Source: Patagioenas fasciata (Eukaryota; Chordata; Aves; Columbiformes; Columbidae). Taken from it: DNA of 64,000 nucleotides. Location: contig NC_092541.1 of assembly GCF_037038585.1 (NCBI RefSeq), positions 1,373,445 through 1,437,444 on the forward strand, in the 5' to 3' direction. The position numbers and the translations under genes are program-made. Shown piece by piece: positions 1-11,971 of this stretch. The notes below the pieces were generated by a model. It searched no databases. It saw only the letters and a program-made list of their open reading frames with translations, and was not told where the DNA came from. The stretch's first letter is position 1; each line of letters starts with the position of its first letter.

Positions 1-3000
1 TAATACAGTGAAACCACTCCAAGTGCTGGCCAGAAACAATGAACCTTCCTGGAAGTGACAGTGTGGGAAAGAATAAAGCTTCATCTACATCTGAAAAGGA
101 GCGTTTTCCTCCCCTGGAGCACGGGAATGAGCTGCTGGAGTAGTTCTACATAAACAGATAAGAAAAGGCCGACTTCTGTGTTTGCTTTTGTTTGGTAGAG
201 CTCCAAATCAGGAGCTGCTAGAGGCGAGAGATCTCTGTGCAGTCTGGGAAAGATAATATGAAGGTCACTGACTCTTTTGCCGTGAAGATGGCAGTTTTCT
301 GCTTCGGGTTAATGATCTCGCCTTGTTCACAGGGCTTTTGGTCAGAATGAAGCTGTGTCTTTTGAGGGTGTGCTGGGCAGTGGGCAATATGAAGGGTCTT
401 GGCTGCAGAACTGAGAACTTGATGCTGTTGTTCAGTTTGTAGCTGGTCCAGACTCTGCTTGTGAGCTGCTCCTTCAGCCTAGCTGAGCCTCATCTCCTGT
501 GGAACAGGACTAAGTTCCTGCAGTGTCAAGGGTCACTAAAAGTAGGTGAGACCTCCAGGAGGGAGTTAGTTTGGGGACAGGGGACAACTAGTGAGAAGGT
601 GAGGTGAGATGAAGACGATGCAGAACCCTTCCACAAACGTCTTATGCTGCTGTTCATGCTGTTTCTCATTCTACTCTTCTTAGAGCAACCTTTGCAAGTG
701 TATTGTGTCCAAGCTTAGCTAAGTAGAGCTTGACTGAAGCTGTGCTGAAGGTTTCCCTCACTCAGGTCTGGTGTGAGTTCACTTGTTCTTGTGTGAACAC
801 AACTGCGGGGTCGGTGGCCCCGAGGCGACACCTCCGTCTGCCCTCGCCGCGCGTTGCTCTGCTCAGCTGTGCTGATCTAACAGACACAAACTGCAGTTTC
901 AAAAGCAGTTAGTCACACTGTTCTGCAGAATTTAAACCCCCACTGGATTAGGCTTGGAACTTCCTTGTGTGACCCAACGGGGTGATAACTCTTTTTGCTG
1001 CTCCCCAGTCAACTCTCTGTATAAAACCTGTAGCTCCAAGGCAGCATCAGTAAGTGTAATGTCTTTTTACCTAATGAGCCGTTTTCAAGGATTTGTGGTA
1101 AAGGATAACTACTTAAACCTAGGAAACCCTTCGGAGGGGATGTGTATGGGGTTAAACTGGCTAGAAGGTGGATTGAGGGAGCATCATGATTCCCTTTTCT
1201 GGCCCAACACTGTGCTTGGCTCAGTCCTGCAGGCTGGGATCTTGGCCTGGTCTTCCAAAGCCAGATCAGGGCACGCTGCCATCACAGTTTCCGAACAGTT
1301 TTAGAGCTGCCCTGCCTAGTTCAAGCAGATGCCATCTCACAGGTGAGATTTGGTCTCAGACTGCGCAGTAGCTTTGTGTATTTAACAGTGTGTTCCGATT
1401 TGGCTTGAGCTTCAGATCTTGCCCAAGCGCATCGCTGCCCGTCCAGATCAGACCTTCGGTTTGGCCACTTAAGAACCCTGAGAAGCAACAGAGACTTGGC
1501 CTTCATCAGGATTTCTTCCCTGGGGTTTGTCTTGGCTTAAAGGCTTTGTTAATCCCCCTTTAGAGGGAAATGGCTTCATTTCAGTGTGCTTCACAACCCA
1601 GGCTCGGGGAGCGATGGAGAGGCCTCTGCTGCTGGCTCGGCCCCGGTGGCGCAGCCGGGGGCGGCTGCATGTTGTGCCCTCCTGTATCCAGCATGTGTGT
1701 GGGATCGAGTGGTAACTGTGGGGTGGCAGCCTTGAAATCTCTGATAGAATTTGTTTTTGAGAAGCTGCTTTGAACAAACAGCCGGCTGCTGGGGCCGTTT
1801 TGGAGGCCGTGGCTCTGCAGGTGTCGGGAAGCAGATGCATGTGGGAAAAGCATGAAAAGGAGCTGGCGTTGCAGATCCCGCTATGCATGTTTAGGACTAG
1901 CTACCAACAAAAAGTAATTTAACTTTTTGCTGGTGTAAATCTTATTTATCTCTAGATTAAACTCAGTGTGCCCAAGTCTTTGGGAGGCTTGTTCGCAAGG
2001 CTCTACAGAGAAATTGTGACTTTAACTTCTGGTAGCTTAACAACCATCAGAATACTCCTGGAACTGCTCTCTGGGCTGGTTTAGGTCTGGGAATCTACAT
2101 TTTAAGGCTGGAGCGCAGCTCCTGACAACTGCAGTGACTGGTTCCCCAATTCAGAGCTGTTACTGAAGCTCCAGGTTACAGCCTCACTGATCTGGAGACT
2201 GAGTGTTCCTTGTCTGCGGAGGGAGGTGCATCTTGTCTGGAGAAACACGAAGCATTAAAACTGATCAGGCTTTATGGGCTGAGGTCTGTACTTCCAGTTC
2301 TGTTTCCTGGTTTGTTGGTGGGAGCTGGACCTGTTACTTCATCCTCAGCAGTGTGGACCCTCCTGCTTTTGGAGTTCTTATTAATCATATGAATGTGTTG
2401 AAGTCAGGTTTGATGGTCCACGGGATGCTGATCTGGGCTCGTGGAGTCTGTGTTATCACACCTGATGCTGGTCCTGCTTGTGGAAGCTGCTTGTGAATCA
2501 GAGAATCATTTTGGTTCACAAAGACCCTTGGGATCATCAAGTCCAACCGTTGACCCAAACCTGGCCTGTGAATCTGGGTCCTAAAGCTGGGCTGCCAGTT
2601 CTGGATGGGAGTGAGGGAACAGCAGCCTCCTGCTGCCCAGCCCGTGTTAGGTGAAGCAGAACCACTCAGTAACTTCAGAGGTTGCTTTGCCAAGAAATTC
2701 ATGTAACGCTGTCAGCTATTTAACAAGATAAATACTTCACTGGGGCTTTTGTCTTGAGTATTTTGAATTGAAGCCAACGAATCCCCAGCGAAATGGCTTC
2801 TTGCACAGCTGAGAGCAGCAATGGTCTTCTTGGGTAACTAAGTTCTTCAGGGCTGGGTTTCTGTGTATCGCCAGCTTCCAGAGTAGTGAACACAGGGCAA
2901 AAATATCAGATCCTGTAACTTCTGACACTAATCTAGCAGCTCCCCTGCGCTGGGGAGGCTTGTGAAGCAGTTTTCTTATGCAGGGGTTAATGTGGTAATT

Positions 3001-5167
3001 GTCCTGTGGACACAGCATTTAATGTGCACAACATTAGCCTGCAACAGCCACGGAGCTTATGTGTTGCTAATAGACTGCCTGGGGAAATTAATACAAGGTT
3101 AAACAAGCAAAAGCTGCTCCCTTGCAGACTCTGGCCAGAGGAGAAGCTCTAAGAGGTGGGAATGTTTTCAGGCTGATGGATGTGGAGCTGCTGATGTGCT
3201 TTTCCAACCTGGTGGTGACTAAGACGCTCCTACCCAGAGCTGCAAAGTGCCCCTTCCTCACTGCCCAGCAAAACAAGGTGGTCATTTACTTCTTATCAAG
3301 CTTTTTTGTCCTGTCAAAATAGCCTTTGGGGAGATGGGGCTCCTGAGGGTGTTACCAGCCTTTGCAAGGACCCAGCTCTGAACTGCAATCTCTTCACTGA
3401 CTTAACCCAAGCCTGGACAGGCCACTCGAATCAACGGTTTCTTCACAGCTCAGGCCACCAACACATCTCGCTGCACCGAAGTTACTCCTCGTGGTTTCGT
3501 TTCTGCCCATGAGCTTCAGTGAAGGGTGCTGCCGAACAGCAGGTGTCTGACTCGCCTCCTGGTCAGGGCGATTTGTTTAGGTGGAATGTGTCTGTAGGTC
3601 AGAGCGTGCTCAAGTGCTGTTCTGAAAGCTGTGGAGTTTTTCCAGCCGATGACACCTGGAATGGCTGTAGATTTCCCATCACTCTATGGAACTGAGTTTA
3701 AACTTGAGATGGAGTTGAAGTAGCCCCACAGCAATCACACCCGGGCAGGCTTTGCTCTGGAAGGTGGAGATTTAAAACTCCTCATGGCTAAGCCTCTGTT
3801 TTGAGCCAGGCCTGAGGCTTGTTCAGAGGACGTGCTCCAGTTCAGACCCAGCTTAACTTGCTTGAAGCATCTGATTCGTAGGAATCTGGTATTTGCTGGG
3901 TAAGTGCTGGATGTCCCCTGAGCACACCCGGAGTTTCCTTGGGGGTGCGCTGAGGACTCAACATAAGGAGAAACAAGCGTTTGGGGGATTTTCTTTTGTT
4001 TTGGTTGTCTCTGTCAACAAGAAGCTTGGAGGGAAAGCGGTGATACAGAACAGATGCGATGGTTTATAGCATTTATCATTGTCAGGAAGTGGGAGTTGTG
4101 ATGAGAACAGGAAATGTCCCTAAATCTGTGTAACTGTGCACTTGGAAAACACTCCTGCTCTGGGCTGTGTGCAGCCGAGCTCAGTGCTTAGGAAGGGGCT
4201 GAGACTCAGGTTTAACTATGAGACAGCTTGTCTTGCTGCTCCTGCTGGGGTTTGGTGCTTCTGCACAGATTTGGTGATGGGATGGCAGTTCTGATTGTGG
4301 GTGATGCTGCCTGTTCACTGCTCAGCATAGCTGGATGTGAACAGTCTCCTCGTCAAGAATGTGGCCGGTAGCCTGATGACCTGGAACGATGTGGGATAAG
4401 GGCAATAAGGGAACTGGGATGGGGTGTGGGAAGTGTTGGGTGTTGGCTCTGCGCTTGGATCAAGCTGTCGAGACTCTCGGTCCGTGGTTTGTGCCCATTT
4501 GCCGCAAGGGATGGGGAGCAGTAGTTGCTTTTATTCTCTGAATACTCAGCGTGTACCCAGGGAGCAGCTGCTGCCAAGGGATTTCCCTGTGCCAGGTAGC
4601 GATTCAAAGGCCTTTTTTAGTGCTGCTCTGAGGTGCAGTGTTCAATGGCTTGGTGTGAGCGCCTCTGAACCAACAGACTGAATGTGGAACTCCCTTTCAT
4701 CTGAAGGGCTGACGTACCGGGCTGCTTCCCATCACAGCTCGTGTGTGGCACTCCAACAGCTCCATGTTGCATTGACAGCCTGAAGTCGCTGCTTTGAACT
4801 CGAAGGAGCTAAAGGTCAACCTGAGTTACCTCTATGAACCAAGTAATTGTTTTAATAGACGCAGCTCTAATGACACCGATCGGTGTGCTGGCTGTTCTTT
4901 ACTTGCCTCACCCTAGCAAGGTATGTGTGACATCTACACCCCAGTGGAAGTGCTGGAGGGCCCACTGGTGGGGAGGAAAGCCTGTGTTACCAACATCCGT
5001 TCTCCAGGGAGGCTCAGACATCCCAGATGCTGCTTAGGGACAGAACCAGCCCGATGCTGCTGTGGTACAGCTGATAACCTCCCACTGCGGGTGGGAGTCA
5101 GACCCACCTTCTAGAACTGGTGCAGTTGGTCCATGAGCACGTCCCTAACTCTGCCCTCCTCTTGCAG
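1..5167 (+). other. RAB5C 5' intron / upstream DNA, no coding gene seen
   Basis: This is about 5.2 kb of unremarkable DNA before the first coding exon of RAB5C. A good splice acceptor (pyrimidine tract, then CTTGCAG) ends at 5167, so at least the 3' part should be the intron that follows a noncoding first exon, as is known for RAB5C in other vertebrates. The promoter and first exon were not recognised and may lie left of the window. Open frames here are short and match no family I know. The only repeat recognised is a CR1 piece near 2.5 kb. Confidence 0.6.
2494..2563 (-). mobile_element. CR1 LINE 3'-end fragment
   Basis: The segment reads GAATCATTTTGGTT...AAGACCC...GATCATCAAGTCCAACC, which is the reverse complement of the usual avian CR1 3' terminus. 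The element therefore lies on the minus strand. Only about 70 bp is recognisable, as expected for old, 5'-truncated CR1 copies. Confidence 0.8.
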
Positions 5168-5239
5168 TTGCAACCTGCCTCCGGGTGGATCCCAGCGCAG
5201 AGCCTGCAGCATCCCCCGCGCTCCCGCGCTTAGGCCACG
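5168..5239 (+). other. RAB5C: RAB5C 5'UTR part of exon 2
   Basis: After the acceptor at 5166-5167, 72 nt of GC-rich leader precede the ATG at 5240. The start has A at -3 and G at +4, a strong context. The exon continues into coding sequence without a break. Confidence 0.75.
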
Positions 5240-8200
5240 ATGGCGGGTCGAGGTGGAGCTGCCCGACCGAACGGACCAGCTGCTGGAAACAAAATCTGCC
5301 AGTTTAAGCTCGTTCTCCTGGGAGAGTCGGCGGTGGGGAAGTCCAGCCTGGTCCTGCGCTTCGTCAAGGGGCAGTTCCACGAGTACCAGGAGAGCACGAT
5401 TGGAGGTGAGTGCCGGCTCCAGGTGCCTGTGGCCACAAGATGCTGCCCTTACTAATGCACACCAGGGCTGTCACAAGGAATAATGACTATTTCAGTCTGC
5501 TCTGGGTTCTTTTTGCTATAAATAGAGTCAAGCAGCTAATGCTTTAACTTTTGGTTTACAAATTGGTGGGAAGATCAGTGCAGCTGAGAATAATGCTATG
5601 GCAACTGTGCCTTCTGCTTCTAAGGCATCTTCACTTCCAGTGCTTGAATTCCTGCTTCTAATTAGAACTGAGCCCTTCAGTTTGGTTTATAGCCCTTAAT
5701 TATCTTTTCAGACCATGACCTGGGATTTTGAGGCTGTTTCTAGCCTCATGCTATTAACTGCTTCCACAGCTCTTTCAGGTCTAGTAGTTCTTTAGCTTGA
5801 AATCATTAGCACAGTGTCACTAATCAAAGGTTGGTCAGCACCTGGGTCTCTGGGCAGCAATATTGGGAGGTGTGTGCTGAGAAAAGGTTTGATTTGTCCC
5901 TGTAGTAACACATGCGGGGAGCAAGTGTAGCTGTAGTATGGGCACAGAGGGCTTAATGCTCTGTGGACTCTGTTCTGCTTCAGCCTGTATCCAGGCCTGG
6001 TGCCTTTATCCTATTTGTAATAAGCAAGAAAATAACCCATTACTAAATTGGGGAGTGATGTGTTAACTGGGCTGACTTCAGAGCTTTGGGGAGCACCTCG
6101 CTGGTGATGCTGCAGCTGAACTGTGTCACCTGTGAGAGGAGGTGGCTCTGCTGCTCCAGTGGCCACCTGGGCTCTTGGGCCACCTCCCTGTCAGCTGCGT
6201 GGTGGCTCTTGTGCTCCTGTGTGCAAGGAGCTTGTGATAAAGAGCTGCAACTTCCACAGCAAACAGCACTGAAACGGCCTCTGTTTGGGGCTCCTGCTCG
6301 CTCCAAGGTGCAAACAGAACCTCTCCGAGCTCCTGGCTCTGGATGGGGATGCTCCAACTGGAGGGAAGGCCAACACACACCTTGTCTTTCAGCTGCCTTC
6401 CTAACACAGACGGTCTGCCTGGATGACACAACGGTGAAGTTCGAAATATGGGACACGGCGGGACAGGAGCGGTATCACAGCCTGGCGCCCATGTATTACC
6501 GAGGCGCCCAGGCGGCCATCGTCGTCTACGACATCACTAACACAGTGAGTACTGGGGGGGCTGTGGGTGTTGCTGAGCTGTGTTTGCTGGTGCTTCTCGT
6601 TTCCACGGGAGAGCATTGGGGTTCAGAGTCCCTGCAGGTATTGAGGTTTTTAAGCTAACGGCCTCTTCCTCAGTCTGACCGAGGCTAAACTGATAGAGGA
6701 TCCTGCTGCAAAGTGCTGTAGAGGCAGAACACTTCTTACAGGAAAGACTTGTTCTAATCATATCTTCGCTGTGGGTTTGTAAGAGGCTGCCCTTCCTGAC
6801 TGCTGCCTCCTCTTTGCTTCCAGGACACATTTGTACGGGCCAAGAACTGGGTGAAAGAGTTGCAGAGGCAGGCTAGCCCCAATATTGTAATTGCACTAGC
6901 AGGAAACAAGGCAGACCTTGCTACCAAGAGAGCTGTGGACTTCCAGGTGAGTGGGAATCCAGATCAGTTGTTACCTGAGCAAGTCAGGAAGGCAGCTTTT
7001 TGCTGAAGCGAGGGAGGTGGTATGTGCGGAGTGCTTTGAGGGAGAGCCAAAGGCGAGATTTATGCTGCTGAGGACCCCAGGATGCTGTTCCAAGGGAGTT
7101 TCAGCCTGTCTTTCACATGCACTCCTGTCAGAGCCCTTGTAGCTCTTGTTGGTAACATGACAAATGTGGAGAATAAGGTGCAGAGAGCACAAGCTTCGGC
7201 CTTCTCTGGTGCCTTACTCCCCTGGGGCTGCCTTTATGAAGCAAAATCTCTTAGATACAAGACATGTGAAGAATCATTCCCAACTTGTTCTCTACTCCTC
7301 GCAGCTCTTTCCTTGTCTAAGTCAAACATTCAGCGAGAAGCTCTTATCTCAACCCTGGGTTGCTTGTGCTGCATTTACAGTGTGTGTTACTCTCCCAGCC
7401 AACCAAAGTACAAGGTGTTGTGCTGCTTGGGACACGCTGTGTCTTTATTTGGCTCAAGCAGCTCACAAACAGCCTGTGCTGCTGTGCCCCAGCTCAGTGC
7501 TGGGACACCAACCATGTGATATTGTCACTGTGGGGCTCCCAGTTGTCCCAGTCAGGGAGCTGGGGTGGGACAGAGCGTTTCTTCAGTGTTCAGTTTGCCA
7601 AGGAGTGAAAGCTGTTTGGACCTCCCCTTGGCAGGCTGCCTTCAGCGCTCTAATGTGATTGTTTGTAGGATGCACAAACATACGCAGATGACAACAGCTT
7701 GCTGTTCATGGAGACGTCGGCAAAGACAGCGATGAATGTGAACGAAATCTTCATGGCAATAGGTAAGGGCTGGAGTAGCAGTGAGCAGCCCCATGGAAAC
7801 TGGGAGCTCCATCTCTGTGATTTCCTAAGGGATGTCTCACAGAGGCACCCCAGAAGGCAATTTAGGGAGGCCATGCGCTCCAAACAGAATAACCAGAACT
7901 GTTTAGCAGAAAGTCAACTAGAAACAGGGATTTATCAGCTGGGGTCTGGAGGCTCTTACTGGGTTAGATACCTGGTTTGCTGGACTTTGTGAACAGTTGT
8001 TCACTGGGAGTTTGGAGCCTTTGCCTTGCAAAGCCTGTTCCCTCTCCCTTTATCCAGGCTGGTAAGGAAGGGGCAGGATTGACAGCACTAGAAGGGTTGG
8101 TTTGCTGTACTCGTGCTGCTGGCAGCATCCAGGCCTAAATATCTTAGTACTTGCAGCCTTAGGTCAGAGTGGGGCTGAGCCAGCCTGTGGCCCACAGCGG

Positions 8201-8366
8201 GGAGCAGGCTGGCCTCTGTTAGCCTACTAACGTCTATTCTTTCTTTCTAGCCAAGAAACTGCCAAAAAATGAACCCCAGAATGCTCCTGGAGGGCCAGGT
8301 AGGAATCGGGTGGTTGACCTTCAGGAGAGCAGTCAGCCCAGCAGGAGCCAGTGCTGCAGCAATTGA
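5240..8366 (+). CDS. RAB5C: RAB5C, Ras-related GTPase of early endosomes
   Basis: There are five coding exons: 5240-5405, 6393-6544, 6824-6946, 7669-7762 and 8251-8366. All introns are GT-AG, and the spliced length is 651 nt, or 216 aa, the same as human RAB5C. The protein is a Rab GTPase that drives homotypic fusion and cargo sorting at early endosomes. Visible motifs are the P-loop GESAVGKS (28-35), switch I threonine T53, DTAGQ (76-80, catalytic Q80), NKAD (134-137) and ETSAK (162-166). It ends in CCSN, so C213 and C214 are the prenylation sites that anchor it to membrane. The N-terminus [12 protein letters not shown] is the C paralogue's signature rather than RAB5A or RAB5B. No defect is seen. 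The downstream neighbours (small HSP, KAT2A, DHX58) support orthology with the human 17q21 gene. Confidence 0.97.
7797..7935 (+). repeat. Interspersed repeat copy A (in RAB5C intron 4)
   Basis: About 130 bp from GGAGCTCCATCTC to GGGATTTAT is closely similar to 9783-9914, with only scattered differences and small indels. Both copies are in the same orientation. The family was not identified. It is not CR1, and it could be a fragment of an LTR-type or non-autonomous element. It lies just after the exon-4 donor and does not touch coding sequence. Confidence 0.7.
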
Positions 8367-9290
8367 GCGGCCGCCCCTGCCCGACCGAGCCCTCGAACGA
8401 CGTGACTGGAACCCACGCTAACAATCGCACTTAACCGTAGAGCGGCCGCCGCCGGGGCCGCTGTGATTTCTCCATCCCTTTCTGATCATAGGCTGGAGGG
8501 GAGTTCTTCCACCTGCACCTTTCTGTACAAATACTAATTCAATTCTAAGTCTTAAGTCACTTTTTTTAATATATGAACTTCTGCTCTTCCCTCTTCCTGG
8601 TGGTGGTGGATGCACGGCCTGGTGTCTGCCCAGCCAGCCCATGGGTGGGGGCCAGCAGCACCCAGGTCCCACAGTACTGTAGTTCACTATTGGAAACAAA
8701 GGGATATTGAGACTAGAAAACCTTGTTTAAAACGACCCGTGTGTAAAAGCTGAGGCTCATACCAGTATGATATTGCCTAGAACAACCACTAAACTGTAGC
8801 ATTATAGTGACAAACTCTGGCTTTTCAGCCACTTCTTGACCAAATCAATCATGAGTATTCTGGGGTGGGGCAGAGGGAAGCAAAACTGGTTTCTTCTGTA
8901 TTTTGTATTGTATGTTTCTTCATGTAACCAATCAGTATCTTGTCAATATAGTACATACAACTAGCTGCCTGTTGTCTTTATTTGTGTTGGACTCTAGCAT
9001 GCCAACTCTTTTCTATCTCCAGTTCTGTTGTAATGCACTAATCCTGTTGCAACTTTTGCAAAAAAAAAAAAAAAGATCTTGTATAGAAAATTGTCCTTTT
9101 TTTGAATGGTTGTGATGCCACTAATGTTGTTAACCCTGCTCTGGTGTGAACACACATGGTTCCGATGTACAGAGGTGGGGTGGGGGAAACCTCGGATAAC
9201 TCGCCAGTGGGAAACAATATGTATTGCAAAAGCCTGTAATTCCACAAAGTATGAAGGGAGGTATTAAAATGGCTTCTGTTGCCAGACTCT
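8367..9290 (+). other. RAB5C: RAB5C 3'UTR
   Basis: Sequence after the TGA at 8364-8366 is moderately AT-rich, with U-rich stretches, no splice-like structure and no other gene. It contains an A16 run near 9060 and a candidate polyadenylation hexamer at 9263. The length of about 0.9 kb is typical for RAB5C. The end point is inferred from the hexamer. Confidence 0.65.
9263..9268 (+). terminator. RAB5C: RAB5C polyadenylation signal (ATTAAA)
   Basis: This is the commonest variant hexamer, followed within about 30 bp by a GT-rich stretch (GCTTCTGTTGCC...GATGTTGGCTG). It is the best candidate in the expected range for the end of the RAB5C transcript. Confidence 0.55.
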
Positions 9291-9299
9291 GATGTTGGC

Positions 9300-10224
9300 T
9301 GCTGCCTAGTGCCTAATGCAATGTCTTATGCATACTGGTATTTAAGAGGAACTGTCAACTCTAGCGTTCATCATGAACTTCAGTTTTGTGTGATGATAAA
9401 CAAAGAAATTTTTATAAACCTATCCTAATCGACAATGTTCATGTTTCTTAATCAGCTCGGAGCAGGAGGGGAGTGGAGCAGAAGGTGACGGTTGTGCTGG
9501 AGGCTGGTGACATCTCGGCTGGAGCACGAGCTGCATGTGGAGTGGGGGTCCAGGGGGGCTCCGAGGGGCTTTGCTCACCGGGTGCTGCTTCCTTGAGGGA
9601 CTCGGGGCCTCTGTGGGACTCCCGAGGTCTCATCGCTTCCCCTGTGGGACAGACTGGTGCTGCTGTTGCAAAAGGGCTTCCCCAGTCCCAGCGATCCTGT
9701 GAATGCGAGGTGCTGTTGCCATCTGCTGGTTTCTGTGGTTCCAGGTTCACAGGGCTCGTTTCTGGCTCCTCTGAGGATTCTGGGGCTCCATCTCCGATTT
9801 CCTAAGGGATGTCTCACAGAGGCACCCCGGGAAGCAATTTAGGGAAGAGATGCTCTCCAAACAGAATAACCAGAACTGTTTAGCAGAAAGTCGACTATAA
9901 ATGGGGATTTATGAATTTTTCAGTGCTCTGGCAACAGTCAAACCACAGGTTTGATGAACCGGTTGGAGATGGATGTGGGGTCTCAGGTGGGGCCCCCATG
10001 TTATAGCCTGGTTGGATCTGCTTGTGGTCACCACGAATGAGGTGCAGAAGCTTCTCTGGTCACCGAGGGTCCTGCTGCCCAGCTGGGGGAGGTGACTTGA
10101 GTCTCATTGTCCCAGTAACGCTCTGGATCTCATCCCGTTGTGGGGGGGTTGCGATTGCTGCAGGGGGTCTGGCTGCTGCCTCAGCACCTGCTGCTGAGCT
10201 GGGAGGGACCCAGTACCGGGTTGG
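9300..10224. other. Intergenic DNA between RAB5C and the HSP pair
   Basis: No gene was recognised. The stretch holds the second copy of the interspersed repeat (9783-9914). After that comes a further 120 bp (about 9915-10040) that could belong to the same element. The rest is GC-rich unique DNA. Confidence 0.5.
9783..9914 (+). repeat. Interspersed repeat copy B
   Basis: This is the direct-repeat partner of 7797-7935. The segments TTTCCTAAGGGATGTCTCAC and CAGAACTGTTTAGCAGAAAG are identical in both copies. The two copies are about 2 kb apart. Similarity stops near 9915, while in copy A it ends near 7935. Confidence 0.7.
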
Positions 10225-10575
10225 GGATGCTCTAAGGGACTCCGAATTGGACTTGGGACCCTCTGTAGGACTCGGTCCTCAGTCCAATTCCAAATCCCTT
10301 AGAGGGTCCCCAACCCAACACCCTCTAAGGGACTCTGAATCGGACTAGGGACCCTCTATAGGATTCGGTGCTGGGTGGGGGACTCTCTAAGGAACTTGGA
10401 ATCAGACCAGGGGCCATTTAAGGGACTTGGTACTGGATTGGGGAGCCTCTAATGGATTTGGTACCAGGTTTGGGACCCTCTGTGGGATTTGGAATTGGAC
10501 TGGGGACCCTCTGTGGGACTTAGTGCTGGGTTGAGGACCCTCTAAAGGATTCGGTGCCAGGCTGGAGCCTCTCTG
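10225..10575. repeat. Diverged minisatellite with one inverted unit
   Basis: About ten imperfect units of roughly 33-38 bp are built on GGGACCCTCTAAGGGA followed by TTCGGTGCTGGGTTGG or TTTGGAATTGGACT. The stretch 10271-10314 reads the unit on the opposite strand (CAGTCCAATTCCAAATCCC, then TTAGAGGGTCCCC), so an inverted copy is embedded in a direct array. It lies downstream of the minus-strand HSP gene's 3' end. No coding role is evident. Confidence 0.8.
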
Positions 10576-11239
10576 AGACGCTCGGTGTGGGGCTGGGGGC
10601 TGTCGCTGGCTGCGGAGGGTGCAGCAGAGCAAACCCCCCTCACTGCCGGGTGGGGAAGGGCTGTCTGAGCTGCAGAGCACTCTGCACAGGTGTGCCTGTC
10701 TGTGTACCTGCTGCATGCCTGCTGCCTGCCCGGGCCTGAGCCTGAGCCTGCCTGCCTGCGCTGCTTAAACACCGTCTGGAGTCGGGCTTCACCCTCCGCC
10801 CGCTGGGCTCTCGGCTCCCACACAGCTTGGAAAGGGGCTGCAGGACACCCCAAGTGTGGCTACAACAGGGGCACCAGCACCCAGCCAGGCTGTTTGCTGT
10901 GGTTTTTTCCATCACCCAGGGAGGGGCTGTGGGGCTGGTGCAGATGCGGGCAGTGCATGAGGGGCTGATGGAGCTCCCCAGGAGAGCTGCCCCTGCCCTG
11001 GTGCAGGTGAGTGGGGCTGATCCTCCCCCTTGAAACCTTCCTGCCTCCCCCCAGCATCACAGTGCCTGCAGATCCCTCCCCACTCTGGGTCCACTGTCAG
11101 GCCCATTTTGTGCTGCCCTGAGGCACCAAGAGAGGTTTTTTTCCCCTCTCTGCACATCCAGATCCTCCGGCTTAACCAGCTGAGACCAGGGCCAAGCCTC
11201 CCTATCAATCAACACAAGGAGAGCACAAACAGGTTCTAT
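10576..11239. other. GC-rich intergenic DNA, nothing recognised
   Basis: Open frames on both strands here are of low complexity or short and match no family known to me. No CR1, TATA/HSE pair or RNA gene was seen. Confidence 0.5.
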
Positions 11240-11250
11240 GCAAAAGTATT

Positions 11251-11256
11251 TTTATT
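11251..11256 (-). terminator. Polyadenylation signal of minus-strand HSP gene
   Basis: TTTATT on the plus strand is AATAAA on the gene strand, about 125 nt past the stop codon. That makes a short 3'UTR, as is usual for small heat-shock genes. Confidence 0.8.
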
Positions 11257-11381
11257 GGATACAAAAACATTCCAGTATAGTGAAAAAAGAGATATAATTG
11301 CTGGTGGAGCTTGTCTGGGCTAAAAGCCGAGATTCGCTGCTCTCCGCTCTGGTCCTGCCGCAGCCGTAGCTTCTGCTCCCA

Positions 11382-11969
11382 TTACGCCTGGGCTTTGCTG
11401 GTGGCTCCGTTCTCAGGGGCTGGTCCGGGCTGTGGTGCTGCAGGGCTGACCTGGATGGGCACGTTCCTCTCCCCGCTGGCCGTCAGGGCCAGCTTGGGGG
11501 CCTCAATGAGGAGCTGCCCCTCCTTGGACAGGGAGCAGCTCAGCGCCTCCACATCCACGTCCTCGGGCACGTCCCACTCCCGCTTCAGCACCTCGTACTT
11601 GTAGGAGAAGCAGCCCTTCTCATCCGTGTTCTGCATCTCCTTCTGCCCCACCAGCACCACCTTCCTGCCCACCACCTTCACCGACAGCTGCTCGGGAGCG
11701 AAGTTCTTCACGTCCTGGCAGACGGAGAAGCCGTCCCCGGTGCTCTGGGCCAGCGCGGTGCTGGTGCTCGGGGCTCGCTCCATAGCGGTGGTGGCTCCGT
11801 GGCTGGTCAGGAGCTGCTCGAAGCTGCTCATGAACTCCCGAGCCTTCTCCATCTCCTGCTGCAGCTCGGTGAAGATGGTCTCTGCGTGCGGCCAGAGGGT
11901 CCTCACGGTGCCCAGGCGGCTGGCCAGGGAGCTGGAGGCGAACGGGGCGAGATGCATCCGGCAAAGCAT
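11382..11969 (-). CDS. Small heat-shock protein, avian HSP25/HSP30C (HSPB9-like) clade, copy 1
   Basis: This is an intronless gene of 195 aa. Small HSPs are ATP-independent holdase chaperones that form oligomers and bind unfolding proteins in the cytosol. The N-terminal arm (1-77) has MLCRMHL, RTLWPH and a helical EKAREFMSSFEQLL. The alpha-crystallin domain spans about 79-161, from GDGFSVCQDVKNFAPEQLSV to SLSKEGQLLIEAPKL. The tail carries NVPIQ (169-173), an I/V-x-I type motif. The ATG at 11969 was chosen because its start MLCR matches the sister gene and it lies downstream of the TATA-like box. An in-frame ATG at 12149 is upstream of that box. The gene sits where human HSPB9 lies, between RAB5C and KAT2A. 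Avian names in use are HSP25 and HSP30C; I cannot tell which of the two this is. Confidence 0.9.
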   Translation of the reverse strand: MLCRMHLAPFASSSLASRLGTVRTLWPHAETIFTELQQEMEKAREFMSSFEQLLTSHGATTAMERAPSTSTALAQSTGDGFSVCQDVKNFAPEQLSVKVVGRKVVLVGQKEMQNTDEKGCFSYKYEVLKREWDVPEDVDVEALSCSLSKEGQLLIEAPKLALTASGERNVPIQVSPAAPQPGPAPENGATSKAQA

Positions 11970-11971
11970 CG

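Noticed and set aside
9060-9076. A-run as the tail of a retroposed gene copy
   Set aside because: It is a simple A16 tract within the RAB5C 3'UTR. No processed-gene sequence precedes it and no target duplication was seen.
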